Shown: positions 1-10,284, counted from the stretch's first letter. The stretch is 10,584 nt of DNA from DASVSE01 sp036399715 (GCA_036399715.1 DASWMO010000228.1:1-10584), one strand, 5' to 3'. Made by a program: numbers and translations. The notes: generated by a model from the sequence alone, not told the origin.

Positions 1-6
1 ATCCGA

Positions 7-666
7 CTACGGCTGCAGCGGCCACGCCGCGCCCTGCGTCTGCCCGTGGCCTGTCTCGTCGTCGTAGCGCCGCTGCGCGGCCTCGGTCTCGATGCCCACG
101 CGCTCGGCGCGGCGGCGCGCCTCGGCGTCGGCGTCGGCGCACGTCGCAGCCGTGAGGCCGTCGAGTTCGGCGCGGACGGCCTCGGCGCCGGCTTCGGCGA
201 GCACGCGGTGGTGGTCCTCGTGGCGCCGGAGCGCCGCCTCGAAGCGCGCCCAGTCGCGGGCGAGGTCGTAGGGCGCGTCCGCCGGGCGCGTCCAGTGTGG
301 TAGCACGACCGTCACGGCGAGATCTACTCGGACGTCGCGGAGTGTGCACCCGCCCGTCTGCTGCGCGCGCGTATAGCGGAACGAGAGCTCGGTCGTCGTG
401 AGGCCGAAGAACGTCGCCTCGCCCTCGCGCGGCGCGCCCTGGGCCATCGACGCCAGAAGGTCCGCCTCGTTCGCGCCCGCGACGGCGTACGGCGCCTCGG
501 CGACGTGCGTGAGGACCGGCCGGGCCGGGCTCGCCTCGACGCCCCCGCCCGCCGATACAGGCTCCGTCTCGCCTCTGCCGACGCCCACCGTCACCACCGC
601 GAGGGCGAGGATGGCGAGCGCGGCCGTCGCGAGAAGAGAAGGCGTCAGAGCGTCGTGGCGGGACAT
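7..666 (-). CDS. DUF922 family protein, predicted membrane-anchored zinc protease
   Basis: This 219-residue protein begins with a hydrophobic segment (about residues 9-30) that would be a signal anchor or signal peptide, so it probably acts in the periplasm or at the cell surface. The mature part fits the DUF922 family (predicted secreted Zn-dependent proteases). It has a Tyr-x-Val-x-Gly strand near residues 60-64, an LPHW segment at 122-125, a Trp-rich helix, then an HExxH motif (HEDHH, residues 149-153) that would supply two zinc ligands and the catalytic Glu150. It ends in the family-typical YDxxTxHG motif at 201-207. Cys107 and Cys176 are the only cysteines and could form a disulphide. 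Protease activity is predicted for the family from the motif; the substrate is unknown. It follows metH on the same strand after 94 bp and may have its own promoter. The ATG at 664-666 directly precedes the hydrophobic segment and has no Shine-Dalgarno sequence. Confidence 0.82.
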   Translation of the reverse strand: MSRHDALTPSLLATAALAILALAVVTVGVGRGETEPVSAGGGVEASPARPVLTHVAEAPYAVAGANEADLLASMAQGAPREGEATFFGLTTTELSFRYTRAQQTGGCTLRDVRVDLAVTVVLPHWTRPADAPYDLARDWARFEAALRRHEDHHRVLAEAGAEAVRAELDGLTAATCADADAEARRRAERVGIETEAAQRRYDDETGHGQTQGAAWPLQP

Positions 667-760
667 CCGGATGGGGGAATTCCTGACGTCATCGGCCAGT
701 CGAGGGGCCCGCTGTAGGATCGCCGTTCAACGGGTCCGATGGGAACGCCCCGACGACTGC
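667..760. other. metH to DUF922 gene spacer
   Basis: This 94-bp spacer lies between two minus-strand genes. It holds a short perfect inverted repeat, CCGTTCAACGG at 723-733, with a single central base; that is too tight for a terminator hairpin but could be a protein site. I see no convincing terminator for metH, no ribosome binding site and no clear promoter for the downstream gene. Confidence 0.3.
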
Positions 761-4489
<3,729 letters not shown>

Positions 4490-4513
4490 CGGGGCGTCGG
4501 TTTCAGTGTGTGT

Positions 4514-4522
4514 CGAAAGCTA
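4514..4522 (-). promoter_or_regulatory. possible -7 promoter element of metH
   Basis: Read on the minus strand this is TAGCTTTCG, ending 24 bp before the metH ATG. It resembles the Bacteroidota -7 element TAnnTTTG in five of six fixed positions. No matching TTG element is visible at the expected -33 distance, so the call is weak. It lies in the 111-bp spacer shared with the divergent cyanophycinase-like gene, which otherwise shows no riboswitch, repeat or clear terminator. Confidence 0.25.
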
Positions 4523-4600
4523 GGTGATCCCGGCCGAGCGGCGGCGAAGCGCGCGTGAACGGGCGCGTCGTACCCTCGTCCTTTTCGCCGCTCTTGTCCG

Positions 4601-5428
4601 ATGCTGCGCGTTGCCCTCATCTTTCTCGTGCTCGTGAGCGCGCCCGCCCGCGCGCAGAGCCTCGTGATCATCGGCGGAGGCGACCGCCCACCTGATGTCG
4701 TTGCCGAGATCGTACGGCTGGGACGTGGCGAGCGGATCGTCGTCGTGCCGGCGGCGAGCGGCAGCCCCGCTGAGGTCGGCGCGGCGCAGGCGTCCGAGTT
4801 CACCGCGGCAGGCTTTGCGAGTGCAGCCGTCGCACTCGGCGACCCGGATGCCGACTCGACGGTTGCACTGTTCAGTGGCGCGACAGCGGTGTTCTTCTCG
4901 GGCGGCGACCAGAACCGCCTCGTCGCGGCTCTGCACGGTACGCGGACGCTCGCCGCGATTCGGACACTCTGGGCCCGCGGCGGGGTCGTCGCCGGGACGA
5001 GCGCGGGCGCAGCCGTCATGAGCAGCGTCATGCTCACGGGCGACGAGCGCCGCGAGGCGGGTTCGGATGAGGCCTTCACGACCGTCCAGCAGGGCAATGT
5101 GGTGACGGCCGAGGGCTTCGGCTTCGTCGCGTGGGCCGTCGTGGACCAGCACTTTGCCGCGCGCCGCCGCCAGAACCGCCTCATCAGCGTCGTCCTCGAC
5201 CACCCGGACCTCGTCGGGGTCGGCATCGACGAGGCGACGGCCGTCGTGGTCTCGCCCGATGGCGCGATGCGCGTCGCGGGCGCGGGCTCCGTCCAGGTCT
5301 TCGATGCCCGCGAGGCGCAGGTCGAGGTGCGCGCCGGCCGGGTCTCGGCCGCAGGGCTTCGGGTGCACGTGCTCGCTTCGGGCGACGTGCTCACGCCCGA
5401 GGGTGCCGTCGTGCTGGCCGCGCCATGA
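4601..5428 (+). CDS. secreted cyanophycinase-like serine peptidase (family S51)
   Basis: This 275-residue protein belongs to the cyanophycinase/peptidase E (S51) family, which cleaves unusual Asp-linked peptide bonds. It starts with a signal peptide (residues 1-18, cleavage after ARA), so it acts outside the cytoplasm. The family sites are complete: FFSGGDQNR at 98-106, with Gln104 matching the conserved substrate-site Gln of cyanobacterial CphB; the nucleophile elbow GTSAGA with Ser134; DQHF with His184, followed by the RxRQNRL segment; and GIDE with Glu211. These match the Ser/His/Glu triad of CphB. The residues after about 225 form a beta-rich C-terminal part common in these proteins. No cyanophycin synthetase is present here, so the true substrate is open: imported or environmental cyanophycin, or beta-aspartyl/isoaspartyl peptides. 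The gene is divergent from metH and converges on the lipoprotein gene 12 bp away. The ATG at 4601 directly precedes the signal peptide. Confidence 0.9.
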   Translation: MLRVALIFLVLVSAPARAQSLVIIGGGDRPPDVVAEIVRLGRGERIVVVPAASGSPAEVGAAQASEFTAAGFASAAVALGDPDADSTVALFSGATAVFFSGGDQNRLVAALHGTRTLAAIRTLWARGGVVAGTSAGAAVMSSVMLTGDERREAGSDEAFTTVQQGNVVTAEGFGFVAWAVVDQHFAARRRQNRLISVVLDHPDLVGVGIDEATAVVVSPDGAMRVAGAGSVQVFDAREAQVEVRAGRVSAAGLRVHVLASGDVLTPEGAVVLAAP

Positions 5429-5440
5429 CGCCGCCGGCCG

Positions 5441-6094
5441 CTACAGGCCGAGCGCGCGGCGGAGGCGGTCGCCGCGGACGGTGATCGATGGCACGACGAG
5501 GAGGGACCCTTCTCCGGGTCGGGGGCTGTAGAACACGCCGACCTCGGGGCTGATGGCGAGGTCCGGCCAGCCGAGGCGCGCCCCGGCGAAGACGCCGACC
5601 GCGGGCGGCGTGTTGAGCGCGTCGCCTGCGAACGGCGCGAGGTCCTGGAAACGGAGGCCGCCGTAGGGTGCAACCCGCGACCCGAGCGTCCGCCCGAGGA
5701 CCGGCGCCGACGCCCGCGACACGATGAGCGTCGCCTCGGTGTGGACATGGCTCGCGCCGACGACGCCCGCGCCGAGCATGATCGCGGAGCCCGTGTCGCC
5801 CTGCCCGCGCAGGCGGCGCTTGACGCTGGCTGTGACTCCGCCGAAGCCGGTCAGCCGGACGCCCACGTCTGTCCGCGCGTCGAGCCCGAGGCGCGCCTCG
5901 TTGGCGATCGAGACGGCCGGGCTCGACGGGCCGTCGTCGCGGTCGAGGTCGCGGCGCGCCGAGGCGATCTGCACGATGCCGCTCGGCTCGACGCGGCGCT
6001 CGGGGACCGTCGCCGCGGTCGTCCCGACGGCATACGGCACGCAGCCGGCCAGCCCGAGCAGGGCGACGACGAGGCAGCGGGGGGCAGCAGGCAT
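5441..6094 (-). CDS. lipoprotein of unknown function, possible small outer-membrane barrel
   Basis: I do not recognise a named family. The chosen start at 6094 gives a 217-residue product with a short hydrophobic signal and a lipobox (LAGC, Cys18), so it is probably an acylated envelope lipoprotein. The open frame extends to 6265, but the extra 57 residues are Arg/Pro/Gly rich, would bury the lipobox signal, and overlap the opposing acetyltransferase gene, so that start is rejected. After Cys18 comes a disordered-looking stretch (to about 60), then amphipathic beta-strand-like segments with many Gly and alternating hydrophobic residues: EARLGLDARTDVGVRL at 66-81, and later YGGLRF, GVFAGARLGW and ISPEVGVFYS. 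That pattern suggests a small beta-barrel or beta-sandwich. The end (RALGL) lacks the terminal aromatic residue of classical porins. The gene converges on the cyanophycinase-like gene and is divergent from the acetyltransferase gene. Confidence 0.75.
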   Translation of the reverse strand: MPAAPRCLVVALLGLAGCVPYAVGTTAATVPERRVEPSGIVQIASARRDLDRDDGPSSPAVSIANEARLGLDARTDVGVRLTGFGGVTASVKRRLRGQGDTGSAIMLGAGVVGASHVHTEATLIVSRASAPVLGRTLGSRVAPYGGLRFQDLAPFAGDALNTPPAVGVFAGARLGWPDLAISPEVGVFYSPRPGEGSLLVVPSITVRGDRLRRALGL

Positions 6095-6115
6095 CGGGGG
6101 GCCGGGCAGAGACGG

Positions 6116-6123
6116 CGAAGCTA
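6116..6123 (-). promoter_or_regulatory. possible -7 promoter element of the lipoprotein gene
   Basis: On the minus strand this reads TAGCTTCG and ends 21 bp before the lipoprotein ATG, about the same place and nearly the same sequence as the element before metH. It partly matches the Bacteroidota TAnnTTTG consensus. No clear -33 TTG is seen, so this is only suggestive. Confidence 0.22.
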
Positions 6124-6138
6124 CCGTGTACCGCGCTG

Positions 6139-6198
6139 CCGGTCCGCGTGCCGGGACTCCGGTCCGGGTGCCAGGCATCCGGTTCGCCCGCCGGTACG
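6139..6198. repeat. 20-bp tandem repeats in a divergent spacer
   Basis: Three consecutive 20-bp units each begin CCGGT (at 6139, 6159 and 6179). Units 1 and 2 are identical at 16 of 20 positions and share CCGGTCCG-n-GTGCC; unit 3 is degenerate (11 of 20 against unit 2). The array fills much of the 130-bp spacer between the minus-strand lipoprotein gene and the plus-strand acetyltransferase gene. A 20-bp period is close to two helical turns, so the CCGGT boxes would face the same side of the DNA, as in a row of operator sites. Function is not known. Confidence 0.6.
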
Positions 6199-6202
6199 TT
6201 GC
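6195..6202 (+). promoter_or_regulatory. possible -7 promoter element of the acetyltransferase gene
   Basis: The sequence TACGTTGC ends 22 bp before the ATG at 6225 and fits the pattern TAnnTT seen before two other genes in this window. It overlaps the end of the third tandem repeat unit. No matching -33 element is evident. Confidence 0.2.
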
Positions 6203-6224
6203 CCGCTTACGTCCTTCCGCCGCC

Positions 6225-6674
6225 ATGCCCACGCTCCGTCGCGCCACGCCCGCCGACCTCGACACCGCCGCCGCGCTCTTCGACGCCTACCGCCAGTTTT
6301 ACGGCCAGCCGCCCGACCTGGACCGCGCCCGCGGTTTTCTCGCCGAGCGCCTCGGCACGGGCGACACGGCCCTGATCCTCGCCTTCGATTCGGCTGGCGC
6401 CGGCCTCGGGTTCACGCACCTCTTCCCGTCGTTCACGTCCGTTGGCACGGCGCGGATTGTGGTCCTCAACGACCTGTTCGTCGCGCCCGAGGCGCGTGGG
6501 CAGGGCGTCGGCGCGGCGCTGCTCGCGGCCGCCGAGGCACACGCCTGCGACGTCGGGGCGGTCCGCCTCGTCCTCCAGACCGCGACCGACAACGCGGCCG
6601 CGCAGCGCCTCTACCAACGCGCGGGCTGGACGCCCGACGAGGCGTTCATGACGTTCGAGAAGCCTGTCGGGTGA
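6225..6674 (+). CDS. GNAT family N-acetyltransferase
   Basis: This 149-residue protein has the length and layout of a single-domain GNAT enzyme, which moves an acetyl group from acetyl-CoA to an amine in the cytoplasm. It begins with the typical first strand (LRRATPADLDTAAALF, residues 4-19). Strand 4 carries the segment VVLNDLFVAPEARGQGVG (79-96), whose RGQGVG loop (91-96) binds the pyrophosphate of acetyl-CoA. The C-terminal motif has TDNAAAQRLYQRAGW (121-135), with Asn123 and Tyr130, the usual general-acid position. The acceptor cannot be read from sequence: it could be a small-molecule amine, an antibiotic or a protein amino group. The longer in-frame extension back to 5724 is antisense to the lipoprotein gene and is rejected. 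The ATG at 6225 precedes the first strand directly. The next gene starts 104 bp downstream and appears to have its own control region. Confidence 0.93.
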   Translation: MPTLRRATPADLDTAAALFDAYRQFYGQPPDLDRARGFLAERLGTGDTALILAFDSAGAGLGFTHLFPSFTSVGTARIVVLNDLFVAPEARGQGVGAALLAAAEAHACDVGAVRLVLQTATDNAAAQRLYQRAGWTPDEAFMTFEKPVG

Positions 6675-6702
6675 GCAGGCGTCGGGGCGAGTTGCGTTGA
6701 TT

Positions 6703-6718
6703 TTGTGTCAGGGCACAA
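6703..6718. promoter_or_regulatory. operator-like inverted repeat before the TonB-dependent receptor gene
   Basis: TTGTG-TCAGGG-CACAA is a perfect 5-bp inverted repeat with a 6-bp spacer, lying in an AT-rich island between the acetyltransferase stop and the receptor start 61 bp further on. The half-sites TGTG/CACA resemble CRP/FNR-type boxes but the spacing is two bases shorter than the classical CRP site. Nearby TTG triplets (6692-6694, 6697-6699) and CAATTCTG at 6716-6723 could be a weak Bacteroidota-type promoter. It could alternatively be a short hairpin ending the acetyltransferase transcript, though no T-run follows. Confidence 0.35.
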
Positions 6719-6778
6719 TTCTGCGCACCCTACGCGCTGCTAAGCCGTTGGCACCTTTTCCCACTCGCCCCGCCCGTC

Positions 6779-9379
6779 GTGCCCGTTCGGATCCTGACCC
6801 TCGCCGCCGTCCTGCTCGGCCTCGCGGCCCCGGCCGCCCTCGCCCAGACGCCGGGCCGCCCCGGCGGTGCCCCCGGCGGCCTCCCCGCCAACTTCGGCGG
6901 TACCGTCACGGGCGTCGTCGTGGACGATGCGACGGGCGAAGCCCTCCCTTCGGCGACCGCAGCGCTCTACACCGCGCGCGACTCCGCCTTCGTCACCGGC
7001 GCCGCAGCCGACCTCGACGGCGCCTTTCGCGTCGAGAGCGTTCCGCCGGGGCAGTACCAGGTCCGCGTGAGCTTCGTCGGGTACGGGACGCTGCGCCTGC
7101 GCGGCGTCGCCGTGGCGGCCGGCCAGACGACGGCTCTCGACACGCTCCGCCTGACGGCGGACGATGCCACGCTCGGCGCGGCTGAGGTCGTCGGCGAGCG
7201 CGACTTCGTCGAGCAGCGCGCCGACCGGACGGTCTACAACGTCGAGGCGCAGGCCGTCACGACGGGCGGCTCTGCTCTGGAGACGCTCGCGACGCTGCCC
7301 GCGATCGAGGTCGACACCGAGGGCTCGGTCTCGCTGCGCGGCAACCAGAACGTCGTGATCCAGATCAACGGCCGGCCCGTCCCGCTCCGCGGCTCGCAGC
7401 TCGCGTCGCTCCTGCGCCAGATCCCCGCCAGCCGCGTCGCACGCGTCGAGGTGTTGCCCAACCCGAGCGCGCGCTACGACCCCGACGGCATGAGCGGCAT
7501 CGTCAACATCGTGCTCGTCGAGGGCACGGACCGCGGCCTCTCGGGCGGGCTGACGTTCGGCGGGGGCTCCCTGCCGAACGCCGAACTCGGTGGCAACCTG
7601 AGCTACCAGGCCGGCCCGTGGGACGTCTACTCGTCCTACGGCTACCGCTACGACGAGTCCGACCTCATCGGCTCGTCGCTGCGCGAGATCCCCGCGCTCG
7701 GTCTCACGACCAACCAGGCGCTCACGAACGGCCGCAACGGCCAGAACCACTTCGTGAGCCTCTCGGCGACCTACACGCTCTCGCCGCAGTCGTCGCTCGC
7801 CTTCGAGGGCTCGGGCGGGACGCGCTTCGGGACGTCGGACAACCAGACGTTCTACACCAACACGCTCGGCGCGGGCGCCGAGACCGAGACGGCGCGCCTC
7901 TCAGACAGCGACTTCGGCGGCCTCAACCTCGACGGCGCGCTCGTCTACCGGCGCTCCTTCGACGCCGCCCCGACGCCGACCGCAGCCGGTGCGCCGGCCG
8001 GCGGTGGCGGGGGCGGCGGGATGCGCGGCATGATGGGAGGCGGCGGTGGCGGCGGTAACCGCGGAGGCGGAGGCGGCTCGCGCGCGACGGGCACCCATGA
8101 GCTCGCCGTCGAGGCGCGCGTCTCGCGCAACGCCGACGACGACGACAACCTGCTCACCGACCAGTTTCTCGCCCCGACGGGCACGTCGGCGCTGTCGCGG
8201 GCGGCGTCGGACCAGACCAACAATGAGGCCTACCTCCAGGCGGACTACGCGCGCCCGCTCGGCGGCGTCCGCCTCGAAACCGGCGTCAAGGCGCTCCAGC
8301 GGAGCCTCTCCGCCGACCTCGACTACTCCATCGGCCAGGGCGGCGGGTTCGTCAACGACCCCACGCGCACCAATGCGTTCACGTACGACGAGGGCGTCTA
8401 TGCGGCCTATGTCCAGGGCTCGCGCGAGTTCGGCAACGTCGCCCTCCAGGCGGGTCTTCGCGCCGAGGCCGCCACGCGCGACTTCACCCTTCGCGGCGAC
8501 GTGCCGGCCCTCCCGCCGGTCCTCGGCGTCGACCTCACGGCGACGAGCCAGAGCTACCAGAGCCTCTTCCCGAGCGCCTTCGCGACCTACTCGTTCGGCC
8601 CGGGCACGCTCTTCAAGGCCAGCTACAGCCGCCGCATCGAGCGCCCGCGCTCGCGCCAGCTCAGCCCCTTCCCGAGCTTCGACGACACGCTCAACGTCCG
8701 CGTCGGCAACCCGGGCCTGCGGCCCGAATACACCGACGCCTACGAGCTGACGATGCAGTACCGCTACTTCCTCACGCTCACGCCGTTCTTCCGCCACACG
8801 ACCGACGTCGTCCGCCAGCGCTTCCTCGTCGATCCCGTCACGGGCATCACGACGCAGACGGCGCAGAACCTCGACACGCAGGACTCCTACGGCGCGGACC
8901 TGACGCTGCTCGCGAGCCTGCTCGGCGGGCGCGTTCGCGGCTTCGTCTCGGGCTCCGCCTCGCGGACCGTCGTCGACGGCGGCTCGGTCGAGACCGGCCT
9001 CGCCTCCAACGCGATGTCCTACTCGGCACGGACGAGCCTCCAGTTCCGGGTCCGCCAGGGCACGGACCTCCAGCTCTTCGGCTTCTACCGCGCCCCGCAG
9101 GACTCCGAGGACGGCCGCACGTCGGGCTTCGGCTTCGCCTCGCTCGGGATCAGCCAGAAGATCTCGAACGCGCTCCAGCTCTCCGCCCGCGTCAACGACC
9201 TCTTCTCGACGTCGCGCTTCGAGTTCACGTCGACAGCCAACAACGTCCGCCTGACGGGCATCCGGGACCCGCAGATCCAGCAGGTCTCGGCGACGCTGAC
9301 CTACACGTTCGGCACCGGCCAGCCGCGCCGGACGCCGCAGCAGGAGCAGGGCGGGACCGAGGGCGGCTTCGGGCTCTGA
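6779..9379 (+). CDS. TonB-dependent receptor-like outer-membrane beta-barrel protein
   Basis: This 866-residue protein has a signal peptide (1-22, cleavage after ALA), a Pro/Gly-rich leader, then a carboxypeptidase-regulatory-like domain (about 41-125, with GxVVDDATGEALPSA and FVGYGT). A plug domain (about 135-247) has the typical LATLPAIEVDTEGSVSLRGN and NGRP segments and ends in GMSGIVNIVL. The barrel (about 250-850) is of the OMP_b-brl_3 type, with the conserved YSRRIERPR and the GNPGLRPEYTDAYEL stretch at 643-657. It should sit in the outer membrane. In this class uptake depends on TonB, but substrates vary and cannot be assigned here; no SusD partner is adjacent. A Gly/Met/Arg-rich loop (401-437) interrupts the barrel, and a hydrophilic tail follows the last strand (about 847-866). 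The start is GTG at 6779; the next in-frame ATG is residue 238, inside the plug, so GTG is required for the signal peptide. Confidence 0.92.
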   Translation: MPVRILTLAAVLLGLAAPAALAQTPGRPGGAPGGLPANFGGTVTGVVVDDATGEALPSATAALYTARDSAFVTGAAADLDGAFRVESVPPGQYQVRVSFVGYGTLRLRGVAVAAGQTTALDTLRLTADDATLGAAEVVGERDFVEQRADRTVYNVEAQAVTTGGSALETLATLPAIEVDTEGSVSLRGNQNVVIQINGRPVPLRGSQLASLLRQIPASRVARVEVLPNPSARYDPDGMSGIVNIVLVEGTDRGLSGGLTFGGGSLPNAELGGNLSYQAGPWDVYSSYGYRYDESDLIGSSLREIPALGLTTNQALTNGRNGQNHFVSLSATYTLSPQSSLAFEGSGGTRFGTSDNQTFYTNTLGAGAETETARLSDSDFGGLNLDGALVYRRSFDAAPTPTAAGAPAGGGGGGGMRGMMGGGGGGGNRGGGGGSRATGTHELAVEARVSRNADDDDNLLTDQFLAPTGTSALSRAASDQTNNEAYLQADYARPLGGVRLETGVKALQRSLSADLDYSIGQGGGFVNDPTRTNAFTYDEGVYAAYVQGSREFGNVALQAGLRAEAATRDFTLRGDVPALPPVLGVDLTATSQSYQSLFPSAFATYSFGPGTLFKASYSRRIERPRSRQLSPFPSFDDTLNVRVGNPGLRPEYTDAYELTMQYRYFLTLTPFFRHTTDVVRQRFLVDPVTGITTQTAQNLDTQDSYGADLTLLASLLGGRVRGFVSGSASRTVVDGGSVETGLASNAMSYSARTSLQFRVRQGTDLQLFGFYRAPQDSEDGRTSGFGFASLGISQKISNALQLSARVNDLFSTSRFEFTSTANNVRLTGIRDPQIQQVSATLTYTFGTGQPRRTPQQEQGGTEGGFGL
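7998..8083 (+). repeat. GGN-rich low-complexity stretch coding a glycine loop
   Basis: Repeated GGN codons encode three glycine runs (7, 7 and 5 residues; residues 408-414, 420-426 and 429-433) broken by MRGMM and NR. It lies inside the receptor barrel, most likely in a surface or periplasmic loop. Such simple-sequence DNA can change length by slippage in multiples of three without breaking the frame. Confidence 0.7.
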
Positions 9380-9385
9380 CGCGGT

Positions 9386-9417
9386 CCGGGGACGAGCCTC
9401 GACCGGCTCGCCCCCGG
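9386..9417 (+). terminator. strong hairpin terminator after the receptor gene
   Basis: Seven bases after the receptor stop codon, arms CCGGGG-A-CGAGCC and GGCTCG-C-CCCCGG pair to make a 13-position stem (twelve Watson-Crick pairs and one A/C mismatch) around a TCGACC loop. Only a short TTT (9425-9427) follows, 7 bases beyond the stem, so it is either a weak-tail intrinsic terminator or a 3' stabilising hairpin. It separates the receptor from the downstream gene. Confidence 0.72.
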
Positions 9418-9477
9418 GTGGGCGTTTAAGCGGGCCCCAGACCGGCTGATACCGGCGCGACTCCGACACCCGGCCTC

Positions 9478-10284
9478 ATGCTCCGCTCATCCGTCCTCGT
9501 CGCGCTCGCCCTGCTCGCCATCGTTCCTGCCGAGGCGCAGGTCATCCGCCGCCCGACGCGGCGCATCGTGAGCCGCCCGTGGGGTGCCCCGGCGGAGGCC
9601 CCGGCCTCCGCCCCGGCGGCTCAGACATCAGACGCGCGCGCGGCCGCGGCACCCGTCGACCCGCAACCGTCCGACGCGACGCCGGCTGCTGCCGAGGCCC
9701 CGGCGCCGGCCGTGGCCCTTACCGCTCCCTCCGGCAGCCCGGCGGCCGTCGAGGTGTTCGGCCGGACGGGCCTTCGCGTGACCCTGCCCGCGGGCTGGTC
9801 CTCCGCGGCCGACGAGAGCCGCCTGCCGGCGTATGCGCTTTACACGTTCACGCCGGCCGGGGTAACCGGCCGCTCGGCCCCGGGCGCGCTCGCCGGCGTC
9901 ACGCTGCGCGTGGAGCAGCTCACGGGCCTCAACCCGGCCGAGGAGCAAGGCTGGCGGACCGGGCAGGCGCGCGTCGGCTACCACGGCGCGCGGCCGGTCG
10001 GGCTGGCGCAGGTGCCCGTCGAGGCACTCGCGGCCGTCGAGACGGCCGGCCCGGGCACGGGCGGCGCGACGGCGTTCGTGCAGCGCGGGCGGACCTTCTG
10101 GGCCGTCTCCGTCCAGGCGCCAGCTGCGACGTGGCGGGCGAACCGCGCGGCCGTCGTCGGACTGATGGCGGGCGTCGCGCTGCCCGCAGCGAGCGCACCC
10201 CCAACGGGCGCATCGGCGACAGGGGCAACGGGGACGGCCTCCGAGGTGCCGGCCACCCGCCGCTACCCCACGGCGCGCCGCTAG
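9478..10284 (+). CDS. secreted protein of unknown function with Ala/Pro linker and a possible PsbP/Mog1-like domain
   Basis: No family is firmly recognised. The 268-residue product has a clear signal peptide (1-20, cleavage after AEA), an Arg-rich patch (residues 24-33), then a low-complexity Ala/Pro/Ser linker (about 35-88). A compact domain (about 90-235) follows, starting GLRVTLPAGWSS and including ALYTFTP, VTLRVEQL, ATAFVQRGRTFWAVSV and a last helix with TWRANRAAVVGLM. This order (a strand with PxGW, paired strands, then a helix) recalls the DUF1795/PsbP/Mog1-like fold, which is an inference only. An Ala/Gly/Thr-rich tail ending in Arg-Arg closes the protein. No catalytic motif or cysteine is visible. 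It is 98 bp after the receptor gene, behind its terminator, so it is probably transcribed separately. The ATG at 9478 directly precedes the signal peptide; there is no Shine-Dalgarno sequence. Confidence 0.78.
   Translation: MLRSSVLVALALLAIVPAEAQVIRRPTRRIVSRPWGAPAEAPASAPAAQTSDARAAAAPVDPQPSDATPAAAEAPAPAVALTAPSGSPAAVEVFGRTGLRVTLPAGWSSAADESRLPAYALYTFTPAGVTGRSAPGALAGVTLRVEQLTGLNPAEEQGWRTGQARVGYHGARPVGLAQVPVEALAAVETAGPGTGGATAFVQRGRTFWAVSVQAPAATWRANRAAVVGLMAGVALPAASAPPTGASATGATGTASEVPATRRYPTARR

Noticed and set aside
4490..4600. Cobalamin or SAM riboswitch before metH
   Set aside because: The spacer is only 111 bp and I found no B12-box-like or SAM-riboswitch core sequence on the minus strand. A covariance-model search with the cobalamin and SAM families would settle it.
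5429..5440. Bidirectional terminator between the cyanophycinase-like and lipoprotein genes
   Set aside because: The 12-bp gap only offers GGCC-type short pairs with no T-run; nothing stands out from the GC-rich background.
5724..6224. N-terminal extension of the acetyltransferase frame
   Set aside because: It lies antisense to the lipoprotein gene and has no domain; the GNAT fold starts exactly after the ATG at 6225.
6095..6265. Upstream extension of the lipoprotein frame to a start at 6265
   Set aside because: The extra residues are basic and disordered, hide the lipobox signal, overlap the acetyltransferase gene and cover the tandem repeat spacer; the ATG at 6094 gives a proper lipoprotein signal.
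7901..9469. 522-residue open frame on the minus strand, opposite the receptor gene
   Set aside because: Low-complexity Arg/Ala/Glu composition with no motif, antisense to a clearly functional receptor; the 336-residue minus-strand frame at 6740-7750 is likewise a shadow.
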